Positions 13,451 through 27,274 of a stretch of DNA of 64,000 nucleotides are shown here, piece after piece. Each line of letters opens with the position of its first letter. Position 1 is the stretch's first letter. The stretch is taken from contig CM067592.1 of the NCBI GenBank assembly GCA_034336665.1, forward strand, positions 56,100,473 through 56,164,472. The letters are read 5' to 3'. The stretch comes from Luscinia megarhynchos. Its lineage: Eukaryota; Chordata; Aves; Passeriformes; Turdidae. Under the pieces are notes generated by a model that was not told where the DNA came from, ran no database searches, and saw only the letters and a list, made by a program, of their open reading frames with translations. The position numbers and the translations under genes were made by a program.

Positions 13451-14139
13451 TCACAGAATATCATGCAAACTTTGTATTCCTCAAATTTAAAAGGAAACAC
13501 TATTTTAGACCCTCCTCCTCCCCTGGAAAATGAAAATAGCTATTACAGAGATGGATAACTTCAAACTGTCTGACTATTGACTTACAGAATCTGAAGTACT
13601 GACATTTTTAGGTCTTTTGTATGAAGCACAAAGTTCCTTCCAAAACAACCAGGCGTTTTGCAGCTGCCTCCTGCCAAAATTTGTGAGGGAATACCTTCCT
13701 CCTTCTTCATTGTGGAGGCAATCTTCCTAATCACATGGCATTGTTCAGCTCTCTGTCTGAATCCGTGGAAGGCTTATATGGAGATAAGACCATCTGTGGT
13801 GTGAGGCAGAGAGTGAGAATGCTTTCTGGAACTGTCAGGGGAACTAGATTTCTGATCTTTTTAAACTCAAGGATTGTGAACCCTTTGACTTCGACCTTTG
13901 TTATCAGGAGATTGCCTAACTGTAAAAACTGCCTGCCTTATAAAATTTCCTGATAGTACACCTGGGGTCTGCAGAGCAGTGAATACAAGACCCTCTTAAA
14001 GACCATCCTTCAGAATGGCTTCTAAGATCTATATTCCTTCTAGCTCCAAACGGTCCAATAAATTGTCTTTCTCCCCAGTTTCTCCAGGAATCATCTAAAA
14101 TGACATCACAGTTGTGTTATTGCACAGGCGTGCATGCAC

Positions 14140-14560
14140 TGTGACTGCACCAGGGCTTGCTGGCAGAGCCGTGCCCAGAAATAGGGAGGATCCTTGAACA
14201 AGCCGTGCTCTCTGAAGGTCTCTGCTCCAAAGACTGTGTGTGTGCTGTCCTCCCAAGCCATCAGCAGGCACAGACTGACGAGAACAGCAGGGCCACGTGT
14301 GAGTGGAGCCCGGGCAGGCTCTGGGCCGTGCCTGCAGCCCAGGGCCCGTGCCAGGCCAGCTCACCCTGGGCACGCCGCGCAGCAGCAGCACAGCCTCTTG
14401 GAGCCACCGGGCTGGAGAGACAGGGGCACGCCACAAGCGCATCACTGCACCTCACTTCTGCACAAGAATTTGTGAACTCCTGCACTTTCAACAGAGGGAG
14501 CTGAAACACGCCCGAGCGAACTGCGGGTGCTTATCCCGAAAGCCACAGCGTAAGCCCAAA
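14140..14560. other. GC-rich patch with overlapping open frames
   Basis: A block about 400 bp long, clearly richer in G+C and CpG than its AT-rich surroundings. Up to five frames of 80-136 codons overlap on both strands. That pattern is expected when stop codons become rare in GC-rich DNA and does not indicate a gene. It could be a small regulatory island, an old exon, or a decayed mobile element; I recognise none of these. Confidence 0.35.
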
Positions 14561-14927
14561 GCATTTCAGGACACTTTTTCAGCTCTGGGTGGGCTGTTTC
14601 ATCACTCCTGTGTTCACACCTGTCCCCCAAGCATCTGTCCCTCTTTTTTTTTCCTTTCACAGTTGAGAGCTATATCATCACCAATAACCACCAATTATTT
14701 GGATTTTGATTGATGATGTTTTAAGTAAAACTGAAGAATGGGAAATGTCTATCATTGGTATTCAGCAAACTAAAGTTGTTATAGTGATTATTAAAATTCA
14801 GCACTCACAAGACAGAGATAAAAGCTAGCTCTTTTATGGTATGTTTTTGTAGTCCTCAAAATATCCAATTATCTGTATCTATGAAAAAGCATTGACTTTT
14901 TAATATAAATATATAACTTTAAAATAT

Positions 14928-14955
14928 AATATCTGAAGCTAAAACTTCAGATATT
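14928..14955. other. Perfect 11 bp inverted repeat
   Basis: Arms AATATCTGAAG and CTTCAGATATT are separated by a 6-base loop (CTAAAA). It lies in AT-rich non-coding DNA, and no longer precursor-like stem extends from it. Confidence 0.7.
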
Positions 14956-16816
14956 TCTTAAAACATATTTAAAGCCTTGAAGACAAGCATATGGATGACT
15001 AATTTTTGGATCTTGAACTATTAGGTTTTCTTGTTATCATTATTCTTTTTAATCAGAATTAGAAACATATCATTTATGTGTACCTTCTCTCTTCATAGTC
15101 CATTCTGTTGGAGACTATCTCCATTCTGTTTGTCTCGCGCAGGCAATTGCCCTTGTCAATAACTATAACATGACAAAACTGCATTTTAGATCTGAGAATA
15201 AAAGATTATAATAGGAGATTCTGTAATTAATTTTCAGAACTAATATCCATAAACAAAAGATTAAGCTTCAGCAGATATTCTTATTCATTATTAGAGCTAT
15301 CTGTGCAAGGTTTATTCTTGGCTCCTATTCAACACCTTCTACACTTGCCTTATCTGTATACAGGCCCCTGTTTCAAAAGATTTAAAATAGGTCTACCATT
15401 GTCCATAAAACTAGTTCCTGATGTTTGGCTTTTGAAAATCTGCATCTATTCAGTAATTTCCCAGCTCTAGTTTACTCTCCATAAACACTTCCCAAGCACC
15501 TAGTATTATTAGTATCCTATAAGAGTGTAACTCTCTTTTTAAGACTCTTTTGCAATGACAAAATCTCTGATAAGGACTCCTAGTATATCAAGCTTTATCA
15601 CTATAACCCCTGCTGTAACAGCATCCCTCTACAACACACAAACAAAGAGCCTTTTGAAAATTGTTTCAGGTTGTGCAAAGTATCCATTAGATAGACACAT
15701 AAAGTACATCATATATCCACATTGGATAGCAAGAGAGAATGGGACATTATGGCAAAAGCAGCTCATGTTTTTTTTTGTGAGGGTCTGTCCAGCTGAATCA
15801 TTTGGTTTTGCTTACTGACTCACCAAATGCTGCAAAGCAGGGAATTGTGTCAGGCAGAAATGATGAACAATAATTCAGTTAGCTATAAGGTGAAACACAC
15901 ACAGCTGTATTACCCTGCACTGCTTTATTCAGAAAACAGAAGGATAGCGAACCTGTTGAGGGAAATTTATTTTTATTTATTTTGGTGTATAATTCCACCC
16001 ATTTTGCAGTCTTTAAGCTCTTCACATCTTGTCATGCAGTAAAAGTTCCTATTCTGAAGCATCAACCTGTATGTGTCTAGACACAAAGCAAAGCTCTTTT
16101 AATTCCATAATTGCCACTATATAAAACATATACACAAAATATGGCATCAGTCACCAACTTCTTGGGTGTTTCCCATCAAGTGCAGGGCTCTGCTGGGAGA
16201 AGTGTTGGACTAATAAGGAAATATTTAATGCATTTCTTATTAAATAGATTGCCTTTCATTTAATCCTTATGGCTGCTGGCAGGCTAAAGGCTAGCAGTAG
16301 CAATAGCAGACCATCAGACAAAGGTGGATAAGAGGTGTTGTAATGGAAAACGTATTCACATACGTGGAAATGTACCAGGAGAAAGAGAGAGAGCAAAGGA
16401 ATGAGTGGAAAAGCAGAGAGAAAAAAAGAAGACTGGTCATTCAAAGGGCAGGAGAAGCAGTGGTTGAAGGAGCAACTTATTAGCAGCAGACAGCTCTGAG
16501 AAGCTCCACTGGGGAAACAGAAAGTGCAGCTCCAAGGCATTGCTGTGAAAACCACTGGCTGTGGTGTCAGTTTTGATGTGGTTCTGCCTGTGTCTGCTGC
16601 TGTGGCTGTGTGTGCTGCTCACATCACTCCCACAAGCCTGAAGGAGAAGGCAAGCTTTGCAGTAGCATTGGGTAGGTGTGAAAAAAACAGTGAGCAGAGC
16701 CAGTGGACTGAGAGGGGGAAGGAAACTTCTGCCTGTGAGGGTATGTCAAGACTGTCCCAGTAGCAATTCATCATTTAAACCACCAGAACAACAGCTGAAG
16801 CTCCTCCAAGCAGTGA

Positions 16817-16860
16817 TGTGCTGTGCTGTGCTGTGCTGTGCTGTGCTGTGCTGTGCTGTG
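16817..16860 (+). repeat. (TGTGC)n pentanucleotide repeat, about 9 copies
   Basis: 44 bp of uninterrupted TGTGC units. A short cysteine/alanine/valine/leucine frame through it is a repeat artefact. Confidence 0.95.
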
Positions 16861-18214
16861 ATTTAGAGTGTCTTGAGTACACAGGCTTGTGCCAGAAATT
16901 GTCAGCATCAGTGAAAATGTGTAATGTTGTTTTGGAGGATTTGTGCTAGTGCCATGAGTAAAGCTTTACACAGGAAACTGCATCGTTTATCATAAAGATT
17001 TCTTAGGAAAGAAAGTGAAAAGATAGTGCTCAGTGACTAATTTCAGGCACTACAAACTAAGAGAAAGGAAAGAGATACCCAGTGGATGTCAAATATGTTC
17101 ATATCAGTCAACCAGTTTTTGGGTTTTTTTCCAGTTTCAGTGGTATAATTATTATATAAGCAAAATCAAACTTTATGAATTAATTTCTCATTCTATTAAT
17201 CAAAGCTGTGGGACCCAAGGTATGACTTACTTGCTATGTGTAAATGACAGAGACTAAAAGAAGTCAAATTAATTAAAAAGAGATGAAAACATGAATTTAT
17301 AGTTTTTCCATGGTTGCAATTTTTTCTTATCACCTTCTATGCTCTTTCTTGATGCACTCATGTGTAAAATAATGCTGTTGCTTGAATCAGTCTTCCAAAC
17401 TCTTTTCCAGTTCTACTGTGCACTCCAATCTTTAAAGACAAGCACTTAAACAAAATGTACTGTGCCACTGGATTTACTGTGAACCTTTTAAAAAGATTCT
17501 TCTGGTCAGCAAACTCACTTGAAACTTGACAATCCAGCCCTTTTTTTTAAGATGTAGAGGACCTAATTTAAAATCACTGGAGAAATCAAACATAGGAAAT
17601 TAAGGCAACAAATCAGCAGAGGAAAGGTGAACAGAATTAAATGGTCAGTGATTTAACTGATAGCATCTCTGGTCATGGATACTTGACGTGAACTTCACCC
17701 CCCTTACTGCCAGTACTTCTGTAAGATCACTAGTGATACCATAGCATTCCAATACACATAGTAGGACTAAAAAGAATCTTAACATGTTTTGTTAGACTTC
17801 ATATTTCTGCAGTGAAATAACTGAATATAAGTTACACCTTTAAAGAGATTTCCATGTAACAATATTTCTGATGTGATCACCTAACAGGAAGTAGACAATA
17901 ACAGAACTGTGTCCAGATATATTTTTTCCTTTCAAACCAGTGAAGAACACATTAATTTAGCCCCTGGTTTCATAGTCTTGAAATTACTTACAAACTTGGC
18001 AAATAATTTTTGACTTTAAAAAAACCCCAAACCTAAAGCTAAACAGGCAATATTCGAAGAAGGCTTCAAAAAACCAAGGAAGATGCATCAATGGTACCTA
18101 TGCTCGTTTCATTTTGTTGGTTGGGGATATGGATGTCTACCAGAGACCACTTCTCCCATCCCTCTGATGAGCATTTCACATAGCATCTCTTGCAGCAAGC
18201 TTCTGTCAACATTC

Positions 18215-18470
18215 CAGTGTGCTCCATCTCCCTGCCCATGTCTCACCACCCGTACGGCTGTGTCGGTGCAGCAGCCTCGGTTCGCTCGTGTCCAGAGGAA
18301 AAATATCCCGAACAGGGCTGGGAGCAGCCCTGCCCCACAGGCCAGCCACGTGTCTGGGGCAGCAGCTCTCCCCTGGGCACTCCAACCTCTGAGACTTCTC
18401 AGGCAGGAGAGGAATGAACCCACACCTCGTCTCAGCCATCGAGCAGACCAGTCCCCAGGCTACCAGATGA
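18215..18470. other. GC-rich patch
   Basis: An isolated patch of higher G+C with a few CpG sites, carrying overlapping frames of 75-150 codons on both strands. No frame is recognisable. It could be a small regulatory element or a decayed repeat. Confidence 0.3.
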
Positions 18471-19699
18471 ATTGCCACTGCAGTGACATGAGTGCTAAAA
18501 ACCCTCCCAACAAAAGCAGACTCCACTCAATTTGAAGCAGAGAATGTGAAGTTTTCCTCTCTTCACCCCTGAGCTCCAGACCTCCTTACCCAGGCTGTAT
18601 CACACATAGTGTTATCCTTCGGATGCACAGTCTCAAATGACTGTGGTTAATCACTTGACTTTTTAAGTACTCCATCCATCACCCAGTGCCAACCCCAGGC
18701 CTCCAAAGTCAGCTTTCTGCAGCTCACCGGGATTATCACCCTCTTCGATCTTCTGGGGAAGCTGTTTCTGTGATTCTCACTCTAATACGTTTCAATATAG
18801 ACCTGTCAGGCTGGCAAAGCCCTAACACTTGATTTGTCTAAGGCAGATAAGCACTGTTTGAACAGGCACACAGGGGTCCTTCACACCTATTCTTTCTCAA
18901 AATATTTAGGAGACAAAACACTCGCACAAAGCAGGAGAAACGCAGAACTGCAGTGACTTTGTGAGTGACTAAAAATAACATATCATGGGAACTTCTTTTT
19001 TTTCCCCAAGTCTGGTAAAAAGAGAGAAAAGTAATCACAGATACACTGTCCTGTTTTACACAGGACTATATCAACCCTGAGATATAGTCATGAACTTTCA
19101 AATCACACACAGAGGCTTCCATAAGATGGAAACCCACAACTCTCTAATGTAGTTTAGGTCTTTGGTTTTGCTTTTGGGTGTGTTTTTTTCTGCCTCTCTC
19201 TACTGACTCACATATAAAAATAACCTTAATTTTTTTCTTCTTTGCATAAAATAGCTATTTTTAATTTTCAAATAATTTAAGAGGAATATATATTTTCATA
19301 GAGCTTTTGTACTTGATCTTTTCAACATCTTAGCCCTGAGATAGGCACATGAAAAGATCTCCATGATGCTATCTCAACCTACTCCCATTTAACAACCTCA
19401 GGTGAAATCCTGGCCCATTGAACTTAATGGTATTTTAAGGTAAATTGCTATGGCATTGGACTCCTTACCTATTTCCAGGGACAGCCTAGAATAATCTATC
19501 AACATATGTTACACTTTGAATGTAATGGATGAAAACTCTTTAAGAGCAAACTCAATGTCTCTGGTTTTCTGCTTGCTGCTGCAATTCTATTTAATTTAAA
19601 TTCTGCAGTATGTATTTTATAGGTGCCATACAATGCCAACTGAAGGTTACCACAATAAAGCAGAAAAAGATGAGGACTACAAAGACATTGGCAGGGTGT

Positions 19700-20050
19700 T
19701 TTAATTCAGCTGAAAAGAAGTGACTTCTGCTTTTATCATCCTTTGTATTTGGCAAAGGTTAGAGTTTATCTGTTTCACAGGCTGCCAGAATGCTGAGCAG
19801 ATCCTGCCATTGTCTCAGTGAACACTGAATTGCATATTAATTGAAGATCTAAGGCTCTACATCAAACAATGGAAGTGTAACCAAACATTGCAGACCTGGG
19901 ACAGGAATGCCTCTCGAGCTAGATGGGAATGTTTGATTTAACAAGGCCCTTTAAATGTTTCCTTCAGAAACCTTGCTAAATCCTTTGAACCTTTGACAGT
20001 GTTTTGCTACTAGCTGCAGCTAACAATTATTTTCTGGAGATCAATCCAAC
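19700..20050. promoter_or_regulatory. Candidate cis-regulatory module
   Basis: Non-repetitive sequence with clustered matches to known factor motifs. A SOX-type AACAATGG lies at 19865-19872, an octamer/POU-like GCATATTAAT near 19831-19845, and paired TCF/LEF-like CTTTGAA and CTTTGAC words near 19982-19997. Such short motifs arise often by chance; the case rests on their clustering only. Confidence 0.2.
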
Positions 20051-21734
20051 ATGCTTACTTAGTGGTCATGTCCGAATGACCAGAGCTAGGAACAGCCCCA
20101 GCACGCCAGCTCCTAGGGCTGCTTGAAACAGCACACCACGCAGAATAAACTCCTCACCCCCTGCAAAGCCTGCTGGCCAAGCGTGTTCTTACTGCTCCAT
20201 GAGGAAAGGACAAATGAGATGAGGGCCACGAGAAGAGCTGCCTCTCATCCTTCTAGGAGGTCCACGAGTGTCCAGAGGGCCGAAATCAGCCGCCAAGGGG
20301 GAGACATGGACCAGCCAAGTGGCATTCACTGCTTGAACAAACAGGAATTCAGCCACACTGTAATGCACTGAGAGTTTCTATCAGACACAGAAAAGCACAC
20401 ATCTCCTGGATATCATATAGTATTTGTGCACATATAAAATAGAAGGAAGCAGGCAGAACTGAGCATTTCTCCAATAAGAGACACTAAAAATATAATGTGT
20501 ATCACTAGAAGTGGAAAAAGGGAATAATGCCAAGGAATGTAATGGATTCAAATCCATATAAAAATTGGCCTCCTAATGATTACAACATATTTAAGTTTCA
20601 CAAATTGATCGAAGCTGTTTATCTGAAAAGATCTATTCTTTTATGGAAACTTGCATGGCTTTGCAACTCAGTTCTTCTTTTTATAGTGCTCCTGATCTAA
20701 ACAACAGAATTCCAGGATTTCTAAGTTTATTTCTTTATGTGTGATCCCTCCCAAGTGCGATTTGTTTGTTCAAGAAAACATTGTGACTTAAATCCCCACT
20801 TAAACAATACAGATATAACTGGTAATAGTCAGTATCACCGTGGCTACTTAAGTGCCTTGCTTTAGAAGAAGAGTCACAAGTAGAGGCTAAAATGTGGATA
20901 TGGTATCTTAATTACATGCTAGGTACCAGCACCCCTTTCAGGATCTGACTCCACCTAACTGTCCCCTGTGTACTCTGTGCCATTCACACGAGATATTTTG
21001 CTGAACAAATCCCTACACATCATTTTTCCCCAATATATTTGCAATGCAAAAGGTAAATAGTGCGTAGATGTAGGAGATTTGCAAGTATAAGTGATTAATG
21101 ATAACACATGTAGTTTTAATGAACACCCTTTGAACCGAGAATGGATGATAATCTTCAGGAAGCAATGGTGTAATTTTAGATATGGTCCAGAAGTCCAGGA
21201 ATGAGACATTTGAGTAGGAAGTAGCTTAAAACACTACGTATCTGCCATAATTTTAGACTCTGAATGCTGTAAATTGCAGCCAGGAAAATTTGCATCCCAG
21301 GGATGGATATCATCCAGAGAAGATCGTCAGGCTCAAACAACTTCTTAGAGACTTACCATAGCAACTTCCATCTCTACCTCACCCATACAGCTGACTCTTT
21401 CCTTCTGCCCAAACTTTGGGGATGCACTCAGATATTTCCAGCAAATACATAGACCATTAAGACTGCAAAGGATAGGTGAATGAAAAGATCTTAGGGTTTT
21501 ATGTCCATATTTGACAAACAGACCTTAAGTGACAGAGGTTTATTGAATTTTTATTCCTTTTCTCGTGGGCCTATAAGTGATGTGTTACAGAGACTGTCCT
21601 GCAGCTACTGAAGCCAAAACAAAGAGGTAATGGGTTTGACCTATTTGTTACCAAGTGTCTCCTCTATATAGTTGAACACACATAAAACCTGTGACTCTAA
21701 GACATAGCAATAAAAGTATGGAAGAAAATCGGGA

Positions 21735-21750
21735 TTTTTTTTTTTTTTTT
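21735..21750 (-). repeat. Poly(T) tract, 16 bases
   Basis: A run of 16 T, that is a poly(A) on the minus strand. No retroposon body is recognised beside it. Confidence 0.8.
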
Positions 21751-22907
21751 AGATATGTGAGATAAGGGAGGTAAATTCAATGAGCTGAGACTTGCTCTGT
21801 ATAAAACCTATACACATTTCTCTTATCACTATAGCAAAATGACTTTGACTTCTGTCTATATTTCATCAAATTTTTCCTTCCTGATGCTGGTTTACTTCAT
21901 AGTTACTATTTACAGACACCAGCATTAGACAGGCTATATATTCTAAATAAATCACGCTTAGTGCTGTTGTTGCAATATTCGCTTCTATAAACAATGAAGT
22001 GTGTGAAAGAACATTACCTCTCTACAAAAAAAGGTATAATGTAATACTTGAGCTCCTGAGATAGAAGATACTCTTCGTGATTTCACCACATGTTCAGAGG
22101 TGACTAACAAGCCCCACCCTGACTCAACATCTAACAATAAAAGCATGCTTCCCAGGTAATTCTTCCAAGACAAATTACAACTTCAAAGGCAAGAGTAGCT
22201 CCATTCACAAAATAGGTCACCTACAAGAGCTGTCAGATGGAAGAAAACATAACAACCAAGAAGCATGGCAAAATGGAAAATATGGAAATATTTTTTCAGA
22301 GGGTCATATGTACATGGCAAAGTCAATCAGAACATATATTAAAATCTTTTACAGAGTTTCACCTATATATTGCCACACAAAACACACTGTTTTTTTATTC
22401 CCTCATTCAACCCTACACTAATTCAGTCGTAGTATTCCAGTCACATAGCTTAAATGCCATTAGTTATGAACTGGAACACTCTTCCAAAAAAGGTGAACTG
22501 TATAGCCAGTTTGGGGGTAATGGTTACATAGAAGTCCCACTTGCACCAATTTGCATCCAATATATTACACCTTCTTCAGAAATTGTTGTCTTCCTCCTAT
22601 TCATTTGCTTGCAAAAGATATTAGAAGTGCCTCCTATTCTTGTGTACAGCCACCCTTACTTAATTACTTGTGCAGCTACACAAGCTATGCTAATAAGGCT
22701 AATTGAGTTTTTTAAGCCACACTGTAAACTCCTCTACTGATCTAAATATCTGGTAAGTTTTGCCTGCCTTCTAACAACCAATGCACATAGTAACTGAAAC
22801 TCTTGTTTGACAGCACAGTACACACTGTTTTCCCATCCTACATTTAGAAGGTGGAGAATTTGGGTCTATTGGTTAAAAATAGATGTGGATATCCAGAACT
22901 CATCAAA

Positions 22908-23284
<377 letters not shown>

Positions 23285-24286
23285 TTCAGCAACATATGCA
23301 GCACTGGAATACCCAGCGTGCTTGTTTCATTATATTTCCTCCCAAAGAGGAGCTCTAAAGAGACATTTCTTTGGCTGCTGAATGCCCTGTATTTTCTCTC
23401 TTCACTAATCATGCATACTGTGCAATGTAGAGTTTGAACTGTTAAGCATAGTGCAATTCACTTTCTTATGTAAAAAAAAAGAAAAGCAGGACTGCTGCAC
23501 TTCACATCAGAATCAGTGAGTTTGTAACTGCTGGGACTTTTAATGATTGATGAGAGCTTTGGCATAGTTTCTGTTTGGAAAAGAGGGCTTTGAACTGGTG
23601 GATGAAATACCAAGAGGAGAGACTTACATAATGGGCCCATCTCCCCTAATCTCCTCACCAAAGAATACACAAGGAAGAAAAACAAGGAGTCCCTTGTAAC
23701 TCTTGCAATGACGAGCGTCTCATTTAATGTATTCAGTTACTTATTAGTAGGCCAATATAAATCTAGCACAACAGTGTGCAAAGTCAGCAGGGGGTCTGAA
23801 TCCTGATGTTATTTTTCCCACCACTGAATAAATGATCCCAACCACCAGCTTCAGAAGCTCATCCTCATTAGCATGTATGAAATGAGCAGAATAAGCACTG
23901 AGAGATTTATATTGTTCTGTATTCAATTTAATTAATAAGAGACGGTGCTGATTTCTGGAGGAAAGAAAGAGGCAGTGTCCATAGATTACTGTTCACCTTT
24001 CATTGTTCTTAGTGATAAAAATCTATCACAGCATGGCAATCTTAAAAAGTACACTCATCATTTTCTAATCCTACTGACATTCATTAACCAGACCTCTTAG
24101 CAACATGCATATTATAATCTACCACCACCACTAAAGTCACTGTAGAGTTCTCATTACAAGCCCTCTACTTACAAGGTTTTATAACTCTGACAGAAAATTT
24201 AAGAGTAACCGAGGAGCACTTTTTGCTATAGTCTTGTCCACTTTTAAATTCTGGACAGATCTAACCAAAAATGAACCGCATAAATG

Positions 24287-24350
24287 CCAAACAAAACAAA
24301 ACCAAATCAAACACACAAAACCCCCACAAACAAACAAACAAAACCCCCAA
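24287..24350. repeat. A/C-rich low-complexity tract
   Basis: An (A)nC and (A)nCCCCC mixture, including CAAA tetramers near 24327-24340. Confidence 0.8.
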
Positions 24351-26160
24351 CTACCTGCTAGTGTCAGATATTGGCCTGACAGCAATGAGTAAAGTCACTG
24401 TGCAAACAGTTCCCAAGAGGCATGAATGATAAATTCCTTTAATTAGCATGAAGCAGATTGTGGGGAAAGGTGGGTTTCGTATGTTTTATCTGGCAGACAC
24501 AAAGACAACCCCAAAATCAGCATTTGAGCTTGAAAATTGCTGTCTCACTATAATGAAGTCAGCATGGTCTCACTTACTAAAATGAGACCAAGACTTGAAC
24601 CAGACTTTACAGTTTAATGGCTAGGGGTCTTTTTTATTCTATTTTACATTTATGGTTTTCCTAGTTTTCTGTTTTCACAGAGTTAGAAGGCATGGTTATT
24701 AACTGGTTAATGTTACTGATTTTGCCTTTTGAATGATGTTCAGGTCCCATGAAAGTCAGTGACAAAACTCCCAAAGACTTCTCTAAGTCCACTTCTTTTC
24801 CCCAAGCACTTTAAGCCACATCAAACACAGCACATTTATAAATACATTTTGATTTTTATTTAACTGAACACCCAACTTAAAGATTTCAATTGAACACAGG
24901 CCCAAGCAAAAATGTAATACTCTAATATCAAGTTTTATTTGTGTCTTTGACACAGTATATTAGTAGATATTAAAATGCACATATGTTTTCTGCTGATTTT
25001 CTGTGAACAGTAATGCATATTCCACACAGGGCTGAAAGTACAGTCCAAGAAACATCCACAGGAAGTTCTTGCCAAAAGAGAGGAACAATGTCTTCAGGAC
25101 AGACCAAATAAAGAGTTAGTCACCAAAAATATTGCTATAAATGATGCCCTGGGCAAGAACATGTTAAATTGTTTTTCAGCTAGTGGGAGTTTCATTACTG
25201 ATGACACACAAATGAGGATGCCTGTGGTTTACTGCATGCAAGCTGATATTTTCCTCCACGTTTCTTCTTTATGTATAAGTCTTCCAGCTTATGAGATATT
25301 CCTCTTCATCTACTAAATTTCCACACATGCACTGGTAAGTACACTCTAAAAGGCTGGTAAAAAGTTTGGTATGGTGGGTTACAGAAAGGAAAACGGTTCG
25401 AGTCAGAAATCAAATATTCCAACAGTGGAAACCCGCTTTCCAAGGTGAGTTAAACAGGCTTCTCCCAGCAGTCAGTTTCTGCGTGGTCTCTTGTCCTTTA
25501 TGTTGAAACAGTGATTAATCTTCCAAATGGCTTTCGCTCACTTCCTCTCAATTTTGTTGTACTAGTATTAGGGCAGCAGAGTGACTGAAACTCATGCAGG
25601 CAGGACTGGAATGTCTAGGCTGTGATTTACCTGGGAGAGTCACAGTTGGGAGCAGCAGCTAGGTAATAATTGCCAGGAATGAGCAAACACAGGAAGTCTC
25701 TGCTCTCCTTCCCTTGTTCCCTGTTAATGGTGCAGGCTTCATTAGCAAATGCTTTTCAGCTCTAACAATCACCAGGAAACTCCAGACTACCAGGAGCCTA
25801 GAAGGAGGGAGGAAGGGAGGGGCTGCACCTCTCATCATCTTCATCAGATGAGCCAGAGGCTATCACATCTGCATTCAGTAAGAAACATCTAATTCCTCAC
25901 CTACCTGCATGAGGTTCAATGCAACTTCTTACTGAGTCAAACCCTTTTGAATACAAGTACCATTGGCAGAGTACAGATAATTATCTGGAAAAATCCAGAC
26001 TACCAAATGTGTGTCTTCAGAATTCTTTATTACTGCTTTCCCACACTGAGCGTTATATAGCAAAATGCCAAAAGAGAGCCCTTTCTACACCAGTTAATGG
26101 AACTAGAGCTAGAAACACCTCTCAGGAAAAGGGATTGCAGAGAAGCAGATAAAGTAAAAT

Positions 26161-26326
26161 ATACATTTCTGCTCTTTTCCTGAATATCTTTTTCCTAGAC
26201 AGCATTCTCGGAAATCACTGTGGAGACCCCATCAACTTCCCACCGTAACCCATAAAAACCACACTGTGCTACAAACTTATGGCTCATCCCATGTTTTCTA
26301 TTTGAGACAAATACATTTCTGCTCTT
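26161..26326. repeat. 16 bp direct repeats 150 bp apart
   Basis: The sequence ATACATTTCTGCTCTT occurs exactly at 26161-26176 and 26311-26326. The enclosed 134 bp has no recognisable transposon sequence and no poly(A) tail. The pair could be a target-site duplication around a short insertion or an ordinary local duplication. Confidence 0.6.
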
Positions 26327-27223
26327 CTCGGTGAGACCAGGTACATTAAGTCAGCCTTGGTGAGGGAAGGTGCCCAGGGAGGATGCGAGAGGCTCGTTTT
26401 TCACCAGCTGATTCCACCTTGCTCACAGCTGTGAGCCAAGGGGAGCCCAACTCCATCCAGCCCACCCGTCAGAGTGGGTGACTGTCAAGCTGCTGCCTTT
26501 CTAGACTGATCCCGTGTCCCGGAGCACTGTTATTTCCTGGTTATCCTGTGCCACTCTTTCCATCCCGAATTGGGTCAAATAACTCATCAGGCTGTGTTAG
26601 GAGGTGACTGACACTGATGAAAAACCACTTTGCCAAAAGCAGGACACAGCTTCTTCCCAAAGACTGTGTCGTGTTGTGTCTTTCAACACATTTTCCATCA
26701 CTCTTATGTATCTTAGCAGGCCATAATGTGCTTGACATCAATTCCTCCTTTAGTATGTAAAAATATTCATATTGTTTAAAAGCAAGTGTAAACCTAGAGT
26801 TACTCAGTCTCTCATTTCTCATTGTTTTAATTCACTAATCTTTCAGAATTGAAAGATAAAACCTGACTAAAAAGATAATTTTCAATGTCAGGGTCTGATC
26901 AATCCCATTCTTCTTTCATTGCTTTATTTTATCTGGCTAATCTTTTGCTGCACATAGGAATTTACTTTCTTTTCTCTTTGACCCTCTTTCTATGTATCTC
27001 CTTTCCCCATCACTCCTCTCTGGTTTTCCTCCTCCTTGCCCACTTCTATCTTCTCTGCTGGAGCCATTGTCCAGACTCTTCCATTTTATCCTGGCTCCTC
27101 TTTTGCCTTCTGTCCTTCTCCTTCCTCCGTTTTGTTTGTTAGTTGCAAACTGTCACCAATTTGGGGGTTAAAAAAAATGAAAAGAAAAAAAATTAACTGG
27201 ATAAGTGTTAATGCTATGAATTT

Positions 27224-27225
<2 letters not shown>

Positions 27226-27273
<48 letters not shown>
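27226..27273 (+). repeat. (GT)n dinucleotide repeat, about 24 copies
   Basis: 48 bp of uninterrupted GT/TG, typical of a polymorphic vertebrate microsatellite. Confidence 0.95.

Positions 27274-27274
<1 letters not shown>

Larger units (their letters stand above)
10765..16816. other. AT-rich non-coding region with one GC-rich patch
   Basis: No gene is recognised here. A T-rich low-complexity stretch lies at about 11023-11101, a tandem GACTGATGAT pair at 10891-10910, and a GC-richer patch at about 14140-14560, annotated separately. Purine-rich but non-periodic sequence lies at about 16380-16432. Confidence 0.6.
16861..22907. other. AT-rich non-coding region
   Basis: No gene recognised. GC-richer patches lie at about 18215-18470 and 20090-20310. 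A 167-codon plus-strand frame lies at 22237-22740; it has no recognisable domain and an AT-driven composition, and I treat it as chance. Confidence 0.55.

Noticed and set aside
22237..22740. 167-codon plus-strand frame outside repeats
   Set aside because: No recognisable domain, no convincing start context or splice sites, and no similarity to a family I know; chance is the simpler reading.
25390..25405. tRNA B-box-like GGTTCGAGTC
   Set aside because: The flanking bases do not pair as a T stem and no acceptor or anticodon stem can be drawn.
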